This document shows, piece by piece, positions 10,566-23,132 of a stretch of DNA of 64,000 nucleotides; position 1 is the first letter of the stretch, and every line of letters starts with the position of its first letter. This DNA is from Phaeoceros laevis (lineage: Eukaryota > Anthocerotophyta > Anthocerotopsida > Notothyladales). The notes beneath the pieces were generated by a model that saw only the letters and a list, made by a program, of their open reading frames with translations, was not told the origin of the DNA and searched no databases. The DNA lies in assembly GCA_049999765.1 (NCBI GenBank), contig JBNGIQ010009283.1:236282-300281 (forward strand), read 5' to 3'. The position numbers and the translations under genes are program-made.

Positions 10566-12396
10566 ATGACAAGGACGGCCAGCCTCCGCCCCTCTTCAGT
10601 CACCACCTCCTCCTCCTCCGGCGACAGCCTCCTCCGCGCCAGCGCCAGCGGCAGTGGCAGCGCCAGAAGGAGGCCTCAGGAATGGGGGGAGCGGGACAAG
10701 GACAGAGGGCATGGCGGCGATCGGCAACAGCCGCAGAAGCAGCAGGGCAAGGAGGATCCGGGAGGAGGGCCTGTCATCTGGCGGAGTAATGTGAGGATAG
10801 AGGACTCCACCATGCCCGCGGCGGCGGCGGCTGCTGCGGCCGAGCCGGCCCAGGCTGCCGCGGCCACGGATCACGCTCCATCCGCCGAGTGCGCCATGTG
10901 CGGGGATGTGGGGTTTGCTCAGGAGCTGCGCCAGTGCGCACACTGCCAATTCCGCTGGCAGCACAGGTCTGTGGCGATTGCTTCCCAATCCCTTGTTCAT
11001 TTTTTTCCCTCTCTTCCCTTCCCTTGTTCCGGTTCTTCCGTGAACTCCTGCCCTTTGGCAATCAAAACATGCAGCTGATTCTTCTCCTGCATCTTGCAGC
11101 TACTGCTGTGTGCAGCCGAATCCGCCGGGCGTAGTGGTCTCGGACACCGGATCTCCCACTCCGTTTCTCTGCGACTGGTGCCGCCTGGCCGCCCCCGCCG
11201 TACTGGAGCAAAAACCGGAGCACAAGGCACCTGCTGTTGCCGCACAACGGCCTCACAACGTCTACAGGCCGCGGATCATGCCGGAAAAGAGCAGCAAGAA
11301 TGGCAGCAAGGACAACGCCGCCGGCTCGCTGCGCAACATCCCCGAAGGTTCCAGCGCCAGCGAGGGCTCCGACGCTATGGAGTTTCTGATGCAGGCCGCC
11401 TTCGAGGAGGATGCCAAGCAGCAAAGGCAGGAGCAGGACAGCGGCAGCAACGACGTGCCCGCCTCCGACTACTCTGCGGGCGACACCGTCTCCTCCACCA
11501 GCACAATTGACAGCGTCAAGGGCGCGCGCAGCAGCAGCCATCGTCACCCCCGGGACAGGGTGCTCCCCGGCCCCGGCCCCGGCGGCGACGCCATCAGCTC
11601 CAGCTCCAGCCACGAGGTCATCAGGCGGAGGGCCCTGCTGGAGCCGCCGCCCCCTTCCAAATTCAGGGATGCCAACGCCGATGACTCCACCGATGCCGCC
11701 AGGCGTCCTGCCCCTGGTGCTGCTGCTAGCCCCACTGCCAAGGACAGGGGACTCTTGAGGTCGCCGGGTTTCAACAGGTCGTCCACCACCAGCAACAACG
11801 AGCGCTCCTCAGCGGCACCACCGCTACCACCGTCACCATCATCAGGAGCTAAGCAGCAGCAGGCTGGGCCTTTCGCTCCCAGCCGGGCCACGAGCAGCAA
11901 CGGCACCGCCGGGACCGGCGCCCTCATCTGGATGCCGCCCGTGAAGCTCATGAGGGGGTTCAAGAAGTCCAGCCATGTGGTGGCCAACCGGGCTCCGGTG
12001 TCACCCTCGCCCTCCTCTTCCTCCAGGGGACTGCAAAGGAGCGAAAGTCTCAAGGTCCTGTCTGAGAGGAAGCCGCCTCCCAAGGAAGCGGTGGTGCTGC
12101 AGAGGAGCGAGAGCCTCAAGTCCACCATGACCCGGAGGAAGCACAAGGTGCTGGGAGACATCAACGCCACGGCCCAGCCCGTTGCGGATACCCCCAGCCG
12201 CTCTGGTTCAGCAGACGCTCATGACCACCACAACAACAGCAGCAACAACTTGTCCAACCAGCAGCTCCCGGCTTTGAAGAGGATGAGAATCAGCAGCAAC
12301 ACCGTGGAACCAGCTGCTGCTGCTTCTGCCGCTGCTGCTGCTGCTCCCAAAGCTCTGGTTCGCAGGTACAAGTCCTTATCAGACATTTCTTGTTGA
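10566..12396 (+). CDS. Plant C4HC3 PHD-type zinc-finger protein, two exons
   Basis: Model join(10566..10966,11100..12396), 565 residues. The intron has clean GT...CAG borders and restores the zinc finger: C109, C112, C124, C127, H133, C136, then C158 and C161, a C4-H-C3 PHD pattern with the plant signature CxxCGDxGF and HSYCC. The exon junction falls immediately after H133. The N-terminus is Ser/Arg-rich and then poly-Ala. Residues after ~165 are low complexity (Ser, Pro, Ala, Asn) and contain two copies of a basic RSESLK motif near 308 and 334. The C-terminus ends VRRYKSLSDISC, resembling the conserved tail RRYKLLSD of plant members of this family. A chromatin or transcription role is inferred from the PHD only. 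The ATG at 10566 follows a GC-rich leader with no in-frame upstream ATG nearby. Confidence 0.85.
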
Positions 12397-15300
12397 TCAC
12401 CTACAGGCAGCCCCCCGTTATAGAAGATTTCAGGTCATGAGAGTGTACACTAGTAGTGGGCAGCATATATCTTGTCTTGCAACTGTATATGTGCAGCTTT
12501 GCGCCACTCTTCCCTGGAGGGGAAAGCTTGTTTCTCCTCCTTCCACAACTAGTCATGGAGAAAGGAAGCCTGCTGTGAAGTCCAGCTCTGCAGGGTTACA
12601 TGTATTCTCGGCATGCAACCTTGGAGCTAGGGACTTGTAAGGCCAGCATTGGGGCTAGGGACCTGTGAGTCGGTTCCTTTGTTTTGGCCATGGCATGGGT
12701 CCTTATCTCATCAGGCTGTGAGACTCTCGGCTTGTGCCTGGACACACTGCTAGCGCTAGCTTTTGGTATCAGTGATCTCCATTGTACATAGCAGGCTTGG
12801 AGTGCCTCAACTGGCTTTGCAGGTGATGGCCTGTATGCACAGCTAGCTAGCAGGAGTTGGGAGCGGCCCCAATTGCAAGACAAGGTATTTATGCATGGTG
12901 GACAGGACATGTGGTCTATTTCTGTGGGGAGAGAACTGGCCATCGTTGCCCACACCACATGCCTTGAGCACTTGTATACTAGTTTTTCGCTCTCACAGGA
13001 GTAGATTGTAGGACTCCGGAGAGTTGTACCATGACGTAGTTGGCAGGCAAACTTGGTGTCCGCACATGTATACCACGTGTATTCCATCTATACAAGTTGT
13101 GGTTGGGTGCCAAAAGGCTACTTTTGATCCAGTCCTTGTGCCACCGATTGAGCTGCAATGAAGTGTTCCCGGTACCAGCAGCAAACTTGCATTCAATGTC
13201 ACGTCGTGGAGCCGCGTCAATCTTTGAAGCCGACCGTACCCATTGTACTTGTGCCACTCCAGTCCGTGGTCGAGGACACCTTAATATGCACAAGATCAAA
13301 TGCGCAGGTCAGCTTAAGCTTGATGCATCTGCAATCCAACAAATTCAACCTTGGCGGCCATATATGGTTTCGATGGATGCACTCAAGCTAGCTGGTGCCG
13401 CTGCAAGTACGAAGGGTTACATATATATTCCTCTGGCTAGCGGAAGATAGGAGTGTTCACAAATTGGAGAATGCAGTGGCTTGCAGCTCAGGATGAAGAG
13501 TCTTGAAATGGATAGAAGCTTGGCCCCAAGCAGCGATAGATAGCTAGCTGTCTCTCACATACTGGATCGAGCGACGCAAGATTCGCATGCAGGACGAGTG
13601 CCGCACTAAGGATTGGGCAAGTGCGCATGACAGAAAAGCTACAAGCTAGGTCTGTATTGGTACCGGTGTGCGCCGCTTCATTGAGCTCGATTGTAGTGTC
13701 ACTGAGCATATGCATGCACCATCCTGCAAGTTCTACAACCCAGCGGTGCATTCAAATTGTAAGGCGTCGGCGCAGACCAGCCGTCGCAGGAAAAATGCTC
13801 ACCGAGATCGCACTCATGAGTTGAATTGATCAGTACGAGGCTAGGGTGCACCGACGTGTGATCCCGACGATGACCCTCACGACATGTGGGGTTGATCGAC
13901 AGATTATTAGATTGGTGATTGCAGACGAGCCATGTTGTCCTTCGTGAACCGCCGTTGTGCGAAGCGTCGACCTGGAAACAAGCTTAGTGATGAATCCTGG
14001 CTCACTGCTGCTGGGCAAGAAAGTTGTGGCATGGAAACGCGTGCAACACGACAGTGCTTTCACCAAGCCGCAACAAACCACGGCAAATGTTTATGTTTCC
14101 TGGTTGATTGCTCTGTCCAGTGTTTAATCTAAAAGCTTACAAGTGAGCTTCCAATCCCCGGGAGGCCTTCAAGTTTGTGAAGAAATTCTATGACACCTTT
14201 CTCAACTGGTGCTGGTGTGTTACTCACTTCGTCACACTACCTCGGCCAGTTGCTCGAAGGGGTGGGGGCACCTGAATGCAGTGTGGTCTTTACCTCAAGC
14301 ACGATAATAAAACCTCCCTCCCTCAACTTAGCGAAGTGTATGTTTTGCCTGCAAAAGCCTGCCGTCCTTTCCTTTTCCCAGACTCTCGTGAGTCGTGCAG
14401 GCTGACAGAAACTTAGAAAGTACTTAGCGCAAGAAAACAATGTCGGATACAGAATTCAATTCGCAACACGACGCAGTCTAGGCAATCGAGTTTACTGATT
14501 TCGAAAGAAATAGACTGTGAGTAACCCAAGACACGAGAGACAACCTGAAAGGCAGTAGCTGGCCGCCCGACACCTGTCCATTGCAAGGCCCAGGCAACCG
14601 GCTCTTCTCTCGGACATGGAAAGAACGATGAAGGTGGTGAGGAGTCTGAGGACGAGTAGATGTTGTGGAGCCTAAGATGTGCAGAGACACTGTTTTGGGT
14701 CATAAAATCACTACGGCGGCCCTATGTGGTATCTCCTGCCAGTCAATGCACTCACCTGGCTTGCCTGGTTTCCGCTGCTTTTCTTCGGGACGGACTGGAT
14801 GAGTTAGGGTGGCAGTGAGGCAGATGCTACAACTTCTTTAATACAGCGGAGGGATTTGGGCTCATGCTCGACTTTGTCTTGGGGCTGACGTTACTCGTAG
14901 TAGAGCCGCTTTGCAGAGTGCTAGGGTCAAGCTACCTGCGGGCATTAGGCAATGTGGTGATGACATTGTGCTTGGGAACACATGGTTCGTGTCAAAGGCT
15001 GCACGAAAAGCTGCTGCATTTCGACCTGTTGAGCCTCCCCCTTCCGTCTTCATCCCAGATCTCCTCATCTGCACAATTTTTGGAGGAAAGAGCCAGGAAA
15101 TCTGAACTGTTTAATATCTCTACCTTATTGTCTACAGTCCCTCTCAGATCCTGTGTTGGTCATGCAGCTCTGCAGATTGCATACAGTGCCTCGTACTCAT
15201 TGGAAGCAACTCTCACAACCGCATCTGGGGGAGGACGATGCAACGCTTGCTGTTAGCATCACTGGGTCCGAAGAAGCATGTAACCGCTTGAAACAAAACT

Positions 15301-15800
15301 TATACAGGTCTTGTTATGGGTGTGTTGAATCTTTTGTCATGGCATGTTAATTTCTTGTTTCACCTCAATAGGTCTTGCGAAGTGTGGTTTGCAGGTGTAA
15401 CTAGACCATGGTCGAAAGTTCTGATTATGTCTGAGTTATAACGTACGTCATATTCTCCATCGGAGCAGGCCCCTGGGATCAGCTTTTTGGTGGAGCAGGC
15501 CACCGGGATGGAATGAGCTTTTTTGTTTGTGTTCTCCTAGGTTTATTGTTCTCACTATGGTTATGCGTCATGCTTGATGTGTTCTAGGCATGCCGTAATA
15601 AGAGAGATTGCTGATAGTAGCCTATGTGCACACAAGGGGTATAAACCAGAACGGACAGCCATCTGTTCGATCGTGTGGGGAGTTTCAATGGAGTGTCCAC
15701 TGTCCACGGATGGCCAGAATATGGTAAATGGGTGCTTTTGACATATTCATGTACATGGAAGCCCTAGTGCCAAGCAAAATGTAGCGCTAAAATTGCATAT
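12397..15800. other. Gene-poor stretch
   Basis: The first few hundred bases are probably the 3' UTR of the PHD gene. At about 14911-15105 and 15150-15306 there are modest plus-strand frames with unbiased composition, the second ending at a possible donor (ACAG|GTCTTG). I recognise no family and could not build a gene from them. Confidence 0.35.
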
Positions 15801-15886
15801 GGGGTGAGAGAGGCTCGAACTCTCGACCTCAGGATTCCTCAAGGTAGCTATGAGACCTACGCGCTAGCCAACTGCGCCACCACCCC
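15801..15886 (-). tRNA. trnM-CAU: tRNA-Met(CAT), elongator type, with intron
   Basis: Reading the minus strand, the acceptor GGGGTGG pairs with TCACCCC at the 3' end. The D-loop contains AGTTGGCTAGCGC and the T-arm GAGAGTTCGAGCCTCTC, which pairs perfectly. The anticodon loop reads CTCATA, followed by about 13 extra bases before ATCCTGAG resumes. This matches the plant elongator tRNA-Met, which carries a short intron one base 3' of the anticodon. CCA is not encoded. Confidence 0.93.
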
Positions 15887-16928
15887 TGTTGTCGTTCACG
15901 TTAGCAAAATTTATAATATTCCATTAGTCTAGGGGGACTCAAAGGTCACCCCGTCGAGCGCGGACGGGGCACCATGCGAGGTATACCCCGTGCGGGGAGT
16001 ACGCGTCCCGACCCGTCCCGACTCGACTCGACCCGACCCCGTCGCGGCAGCCCAACGGGCCTCTCAATCGTTTTGTCCCGGTTATAAAACACCCCGTAAA
16101 AGGTAACGATGTAAGGTGCACAAGCTCGTTGGTCGTGCTCTGAAGTTGGAAGATACCCGGAGAATCAAAAGTCGGTACCGTTTGATGGTTTGATGCCTGT
16201 GGAAAAGATCCTTGGCTTACTTTAAGAGCGGCTGCTTCATGCCCAATGACCTGAAAAGAGAACTGGCAGTAATGAACAATCACAGATTGTCCGTGATTAA
16301 CACGTAGTGGTTGGTCCACATCCGCCCTACCAACCTCTAGCGATGGCGGACACTCGCAGCCTCGCTGTAAAGACCTTGCGGTCAGTCATTCTGAAGGTAG
16401 TGTACTACTAATGAGAGTTCCTCAGGTTGCAATTCGGAACCAGTGCTCGCAGGAAGTCCTCTGCTGCAAATGTCTAACAAACAAGTGTTGGATCGCCTGA
16501 TACCTAAGACTAAACTAACGTCCCCCGTGCTTGTGTCAATCTGTGGCTCCTTGCAAGCCAGCAGCTTGGCCAACCTCCTTTTCGAGGTGGCTCTCATCAG
16601 CAGCTTGGCCGAGCAGCCAGCTGAGCTCCGCAGTCGCAGTTGCCCCTCCCCTGACGTTCAGCAGTCTCATCCACACCCTTCCGCAGATGACGTTGCTTGC
16701 TGCGAAACCGTACCCCTCAACTCAACGAAACATTGCGCCTCCGTAGCCCTCAAAAGGACTGTCTTCCTCTCCGAGCCATGTCTGCAATAGTCTAGTGCCT
16801 TTCCACAAGGCCAGCCCCTAGTGCTTGGAAAACGAAATTTCTGGAAAAGGATCAAGTATCACGCCTCTACACATAATGCTGAGCCCTCTTACCTGCATCT
16901 AGGCCCCGTGGAGGCCACAGCTTCCCTC
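15887..16928. other. Intergenic, no gene seen
   Basis: Contains a short CGACTCGACC-type simple stretch near 16000-16040. No protein or RNA gene is supported. Confidence 0.45.
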
Positions 16929-17558
16929 TCAATTGATATCCATAAAAGTCGGGATGGGAAGCACCCTCTGCCTGAAAGGAGCCTCGAAGGATGCTGCATT
17001 TTTTACCATGTCACGGCACCTCTTCAAGGGTGAACTATCACTACTCTCGGCATCCCGCTTCCTTCGCACTCCCCGTATTGCCTCCTGCTCCGATGCGGTG
17101 AGGGGGAAAATTCTTCCGCTGACCCGACAGAGTGTGCTGTGGTTGTCGTAGATAATTCTCTGGTTACAATTCTGGTCACATACATGGCTGCTTCCGCTGG
17201 TGGTGCAACGATAGAGATTGGCCCAAACATGCTGCACCTGGCAGCTGCAGTCGCAACGGTGGCCTGCGACTTCTCCCTTCCCTAAATAGCTGGAAAGGTA
17301 TACAGTGTTGATGTCTGCGCTAGGAAACCTGAAGTCCAATGCCATTGCGGGGTCTCTCGCTTCCTGCAGCAACCACGCACTTTGCTCAGTAAACCTACTC
17401 CACAAAATGCGTGTTAGAGCACCTTGGCCCGTGCGGAAAGCCACTTCTCCTCTTCGTGACAGAGTCCTGTGTGCAAACAAGTCCCCTACCGCCTCGAAGG
17501 AGGAACCTAGAATTGCCAGTCTCGGATTAAGACTATCGACACCCCAAAGTTTCCAGCG
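16929..17558 (-). CDS. Last exon of a Cys-rich conserved plant protein (HVCDxxC motif)
   Basis: A minus-strand frame stays open from a plausible acceptor (GCGCATTAG, exon from 17558, phase 0) to a TGA at 16929, 209 codons. Its C-terminal half carries CTTSGSSHVCDQNCNQRI followed 11 residues later by LCRVSGRIFPLT and then a basic RGVRRKRD segment. The Cys/His spacing looks like a zinc-binding module; similar HxCDxxCxxR...CxxSG modules occur in plant F-box-associated proteins, but I cannot name the family with certainty. An ATG at 17345 would give a 138-residue protein starting just before the Cys-rich part. The frame is open and protein-like upstream of it, so an internal exon is preferred. A possible upstream exon ends at a GTGAGT donor near 17.93 kb; I could not join it. 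Confidence 0.55.
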   Translation of the reverse strand, partial: RWKLWGVDSLNPRLAILGSSFEAVGDLFAHRTLSRRGEVAFRTGQGALTRILWSRFTEQSAWLLQEARDPAMALDFRFPSADINTVYLSSYLGKGEVAGHRCDCSCQVQHVWANLYRCTTSGSSHVCDQNCNQRIIYDNHSTLCRVSGRIFPLTASEQEAIRGVRRKRDAESSDSSPLKRCRDMVKNAASFEAPFRQRVLPIPTFMDIN

Positions 17559-20500
17559 CTAATGCGCAAGAAGCACTGCTGCAGCAACAAGTTTTTTCAT
17601 TTAAGTAGAAACTACCAAACAGGAATGCTTCTCAGGCATCACTACTTCGGTCACAGAAAGAGCCACCCGAGCCACCCTTCGCAAGCTCTCCCGCTTTGCT
17701 CCTCCGGAGATACCATGTGGCATGGGACGAAAGACCTCGCAAATCTGCGGCACATTGCTACCTACTTTTCCAAGAAAGCAACCAGCCTCCGTCCCAGCAT
17801 GGGCGATGGCTTGAGCACTAAAACCCCCGCCTGTTCCAATTTCTAACGACACACCAACAAATGTTCCAAGAAACCGCGGTTCCAAGCATGTAGGCAAGGG
17901 AAGGCACAGGAGAAGCGCAGACTCACCGGTGAGAGCGATGCCGGAATTGGCGGCCAACCTCCCCCCGCGAGGCTAGCAGTATCCAGACGGGCACGCCAGC
18001 CCAGGGAAGCAGGGAGGAGGAGCACAGCCCTTCTTCACGCGCGGCGCGGCGGAGGAGGCGTGAAGGATAAAGGGGGCAAGGGGAAGCAGGCGAGGAAGTA
18101 GTGACGGCAGGGGCAGGCACATTTGGAACGCAAAGAGTATGAATTGGTGAGGGAGGCGGATGGTCGGCAACCGGCGAGCCGATGGAACCACGTTCTCACC
18201 CGCCCCCTAAATGTCGGTGTCTACTTTTGGACACCGAGATTTTGAAAGATCATCGGCCAAATTTATATAGAAGCATTCCACAAGGTGCTGGACCGTTGAA
18301 ACCCAGCCCAACCCGATGAGAGGTGCTGTGTCACATTCGGGTGACGATTTCTCATTGGGCCGCGTCGCGCGCCCTAGCTTTCTTCCCTACCAAACAAATA
18401 TCTCAATGTCCGTTCTTATACACTTGGCTCACACAAGTGTTGGAAGCTCTTCCTCATCGGGATGGCGTTGTGTCATGCTTTCACCGCGGGGAGAAGCTAC
18501 ACTCCCGGCATAGCAACTAGGATTTCTTAGACAGCACGGCTGCAGCAAGAGCAGGCGCAGAATTTGTACAACATCCCCGGCTCGCTTTCTCATCGGCAGT
18601 ATGATGGTGGATACCGGCTCATGTCCTCAATTTTTCAAGGCCTTGTTGCGCAGCTTGTCTGGATGGCTACCTGGTTCTGCTTGATGAGAACTTCTCGCTC
18701 TGGATGTTCGAGCAGCAAACGATAGCAGCTGTTACCTGTCCTTTCAAACACAGGACCTTGTCAAAAGTTTGTTTGCGCCACCGAATTTCTCGTGATGTTC
18801 GCGTTTGGTACCTGCTTGTGCCTTTGCTCGCCTTGTGAATTGGTAGGTTACTGGATGAAGCTGAGAGAACGGCGCTCCTGCTAGCAGTGCTAAGGCAGTG
18901 AACTATTCCTTCTCTTCCATTGATACCAACAGTTTGGAAGACTTGAAACCTAGGATTGCACATAGGAAATTGGATGCCCCAACCAGGACTTCCATTTCGC
19001 AGCCGATCTTCTGTCCCAGAGAGTTGCAGAATGTCTTGGGAATTTGGAGCGCTTGCACCTGCTGCCGGATGGCACGATGAGAAACGTTAGTTGTGTCTCT
19101 AGGAAGATTGCTGCGGATCCTGCTGTAGGGCTGGACACAGGCCGTTGCAGTTATTGCGCCAGTACCGATGCCCTAAAGGAGAGACTGGCTCGACAGCGGA
19201 TCCGATGACACCCTTATTAGGTGTGGATAGGGTAACAACTTGGAAGTTCGGTGCTGCACTGCCAGCATGTTTGTCGCATTAGTCTAGTTCTCATATTGCC
19301 GTTGTCGGTGTCTGCATTTTTTGTTTGCAACATGCTGTTGACTTTGTCTAGGGGACTTTTGGTTTGCAGCCTTTGTAACTCCTAAACGTCCACCTTTTAA
19401 CTCCACCCTGCCCAAACGGCGCAGGGTGGACAGTTGTGGGACGCCTCCTTCCCAAACGAGTTATTTACAAAATAAGATGTCAGTTGAAATTAAGGATAAA
19501 ATTTGGTACCATTAGAATCGTGGGGACCTCCTCTACACGGTGGTTTCGCTGGATTTACCTTCCAAGACCAAAATTAAAAGTTTTGTTCCAAAACGGGCTC
19601 CCAAGCACTCCGTTTAGGGTTGTATACTCCGTATCGAGTGGTAGTTCATCCCGTGAATTCCAAAGTCAAGAGCGCAAGCGCGCGTTCCGCTTTTCTCGCC
19701 TTGTGCACGACGTTTTGGCTTGGGTGAGGCTTGGATGTCAGCAGCCTGACAAGCCCAAGTTCCCATGCCACCTCTCTCCTCTCTGTTTGCCACCTTTGTC
19801 ATAGCGCATTCAATCACATGATTTTGGGCAGTCACTTCAGCTTTGGACGCCGGCGTTGTGTCGTGCACTTTGGTCGGTAAATTTGGTAGGTGCTTCGGTG
19901 GGTGTGGTAATTGATGCTCGGTTCGGGAGTCTCCAATGGGACCCGGGAGGACCCATTATTTCTCACATCCCTAAACGGACTTTCACACGTGAGAACGGCC
20001 TGGACGTTTAAGAGTTAAGGTATATTTGTTTGTGCTTTGTGCGAAAGTCCAATTGAGTGATGTCCAAGCTGTTTGTGGGCTCCTCGGGAGGGAGAAAGGT
20101 TTAGACTACTACCGTGCTAGGTATGGCAACCGGGCGTCCGGCCGGCTAGAGTTTCGCCCTTTTTTTTCGTGAAGAACAGAACTTCTGAGCGAAACTTTTC
20201 CCGCTTTTCGTGGTCTAATTCTCCGGCTTGCCCGACGCCTTGCACGAGGGTGGTTAGGGTTTTGGGATGACTGGTTAGTCTACGTGGCAGTAAATGCCAC
20301 GACAACCCGGTTCCCTGTCGCCCAGGCACCGGGAAACCGCCATGCGCAGATGATGATGATGACCATAATCCATCGCGTCTGGTCCCTGGCCATCTCCATC
20401 GCCCATATCGGGGCATATCCATCGGGGCATATCCATCGCTACATCCTCACTCAAGGCACCAACGGCTCCCAACGGGAGACTTGCTCCACACTCAAGCGCA

Positions 20501-22601
20501 ACTCGCTCCACGGACTCCCGTCTTGGAAGCCCTTGTACCGGTAGGCATCGCGACACATCCAGTTACGCCATCGCCTGCCCTGATCGAAGTGCGAAGGCGT
20601 TCCTTGCGCAGGTCTCACTCACACAGTGCCTGGAGTGGACGGTATGACGGTGGGGATCCACAACATAAGCACATTTGCAGGAGGCTATGCGCCAGGGCCA
20701 ACAACCTCAGAAAGTGGATGAGAGTGGATGATGGATGCTGGGAAGCGGCGATGGTGGATGCCGGGATTGTGTGGATGCAATGCGGGCATGTATGGAGGGC
20801 ATGCAATGACTTACCGGGAACGTACCGGTGACTAGGCCACGTCGGAGCCCTAAGAGAGGGCTGGGTTGCGAAGTTCGAACCACCTGACAGGTGAGTTCCG
20901 CGCTTTCCGCGCGTTGTGGAATCGTTTCGCCGGAGCAACTTGAAAATAACGGCTAAACCCAAGTTTTTTCACACTGGACAAACGGTATGCCATAGCTTGG
21001 GGTAAAGAGTCTAAAGACCACACTGCAACGAAATGAAACGGGTTTACAAAAGAGTAGCCTAGCCTGAGTGGTTTTTGGTCGCTGTTATGCAATCATGGAG
21101 TTTCATAGGGGTTGGGGTATTGTAGGACCCATAGTAATAATCTCTTTCAACCACGTCCCTCCACTCTTGGACCAGAGGGCACCTTGATAATACGTTGCGT
21201 CATTGAGAGATATAGACGCTGAGGATATCTGGTCTCATCACCAGCACATGAGTGGGACCGTGGCAGACTGGGAGCGGGGGGCCCATCCATGTCTTGCACT
21301 ATCAGCACTACTATACTCCGTGGCGGCGCAAGTTCCGTAGGTTAAAGTTAAGTTTTTTGGTGTTGAAGTGTGAACAGATTTGGTTATAATCGCGAGTGAT
21401 TCGATAGCTTTCGACTTTCAAAGCTTTTGAGAGCCACACAAGATTCGGCTCCAAAGTATTGGTCGAAGGGGCTTCGTATGTATGTGAATTAAGCAAGGAA
21501 GTGGAATAGCACTCAGCCACGAGGTTGTCAACATGCCAAAGCTGCTTGGTCTACAACCAGTCTTGCATGGTCTAGGAGAGTCTTGGACGTGAGGCATGAA
21601 GCATAGGAGTTCCTTATGGTGTGAACTTGTGAAGCTAGTTCCACCACCCACCTTTATTAGGAGTCTAGAAGCATCAACCCAAGTCTTACAGGAGTAGAGC
21701 TCCTATGAAGAGCTATCTTGAAGAATTCCGTGGTCAAGGTTCTCATGTGAGGAGATTTATCATTGTGCTTGGAATATAAGTGATACCACACTCCAATGAA
21801 ACCAAAGACTAAAAAAAAAATTGAAAGAGAAGCACTTGAGCACTATTTACTGCACAGTGTTCACCTTGCGGAGTTGACATAATACAATAATCTACTCCTA
21901 TCACTTGAAGGACCCCTTCATCTTTTTAAGAAACGTGATTGGGCATTCCAAATGCACTAGTTAAATTACATGTGTGGATTCAAAGCTAGTAAATCATGAA
22001 CATCTCAGTTATGCACAAGAAAGCCACAATTACTTAATACAGAATTGATCTTTAGCTTATAGTAGTTCTCACCCGAATAATCATATATAAAATGGCATGT
22101 ACCTATGTAGTCTTATAAGCAATGGTGTTGCACACATGCGGGCGTCACATCTAGGAGCATTTCAAACCTAGAGACATATGGAGAAGCCTTGACCATGACA
22201 TGCTATAAACCAATTCCCACCACGTCATCAAGAAGAATATATACTTAAAAAATGCTGACAAGTTATGAAAAGTATATTTGTCTTTTACCTTCTAATATCT
22301 TGACTTTGAAAACTACATAAGCAATATAAGTTTTATTTATAGTTTTTATATGTTGGATCGTAAATTACAAGGTTTATCTTCATTTGAGAAAAGATTATCA
22401 CCTTCATTTTAAGACTTACAAACTCCAAGCTCTTAGTCCCACCGCAATGTTTACATGTTTACTGTGATGGCATAGGCTCATATATTATCCTAGGTATATC
22501 CTTTAGATATCCAATAGCATTCATATTGCACTAACTTTTCCAAAGATGTGCTAATCCAGTTTTGATTTGTTGTAACAAAGTTATATTTTATTAAATTTTT
22601 T
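17559..22601. other. Gene-poor stretch
   Basis: No convincing gene. A GC-rich block at 17.9-18.2 kb could be the promoter/leader of the minus-strand Cys-rich gene. At about 18560-18680 (+) a short frame looks protein-like but is isolated. A 14-bp direct repeat (ATCGGGGCATATCC) is doubled at 20407-20434. From about 21.7 kb composition becomes distinctly AT-rich and stays so to about 23.9 kb. Confidence 0.4.
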
Positions 22602-23132
22602 ATGAGTTACAACATCATAGGTTTCACACATAAAATGCTATCACATATGTTATCTTCAAAAGATAGAAGGGCATTATGTGAATGCTTGGTCTCGACGTTG
22701 GTCGTAATTTTGACATTTTTCATGCCAACATGCATAAGGTCAGCCATGGAACCGCCAAACCTTACTTATGTTGATCACTTTTGTGGACCACAATTTTATT
22801 ATCCAGGAGATATGGGAAGAGATATGCTTTTAATATTAGCTATGCACAGCGCAATTCAAGAAGGAACTAAAAACTTTCCTACGAAACTTCCTCACTTTAG
22901 CAGATTAGACGAGCCCGAACTATTCTATGCAATTGTTACTTGTTTTCAACCTAGAATAACTATGAGGACCAAAACACAATGTACACAATGTCTGGAGTCT
23001 ATCACTAACCAAATGATCAAGCGATGTCCTATGAGCCGCAATGCTCGATATACAGTAGGTGATTGTCATGTAGAATATGCTTTTGATGTGCCACCTCCAC
23101 CACCTTTGTCGAACACATGTCCAAGTAATTGA
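22602..23132 (+). CDS. DUF26 / Gnk2-type cysteine-rich secretory protein
   Basis: A single-exon frame of 176 residues. Residues about 28-47 are hydrophobic and resemble an uncleaved or late signal peptide (LVSTLVVILTFFM), so the protein is probably exported. The rest holds one Gnk2-homologous domain: FCGPQFYYPGD near the start, then CFQP...CTQCLES, a KRC Cys and a final DCHVEYAFD, the order of conserved Cys and aromatic residues in cysteine-rich repeat secretory proteins and ginkbilobin-like antifungal proteins. Spacing of the first Cys to the CxxC pair (12 residues) is longer than the usual eight. A short Pro-rich tail follows. There is only one domain and no kinase or transmembrane helix afterwards. 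It sits alone in an AT-rich island. Antifungal or apoplastic signalling roles are family inference only. Confidence 0.75.
   Translation: MSYNIIGFTHKMLSHMLSSKDRRALCECLVSTLVVILTFFMPTCIRSAMEPPNLTYVDHFCGPQFYYPGDMGRDMLLILAMHSAIQEGTKNFPTKLPHFSRLDEPELFYAIVTCFQPRITMRTKTQCTQCLESITNQMIKRCPMSRNARYTVGDCHVEYAFDVPPPPPLSNTCPSN

Noticed and set aside
11062-12170. Long minus-strand frames opposite the PHD gene
   Set aside because: They are antisense shadows of a GC-rich coding exon; the plus strand has the zinc finger and a conserved C-terminal tail.
14864-15350. Plus-strand frames with gene-like composition
   Set aside because: No recognised family and no consistent splice model; mentioned only as an unresolved stretch.
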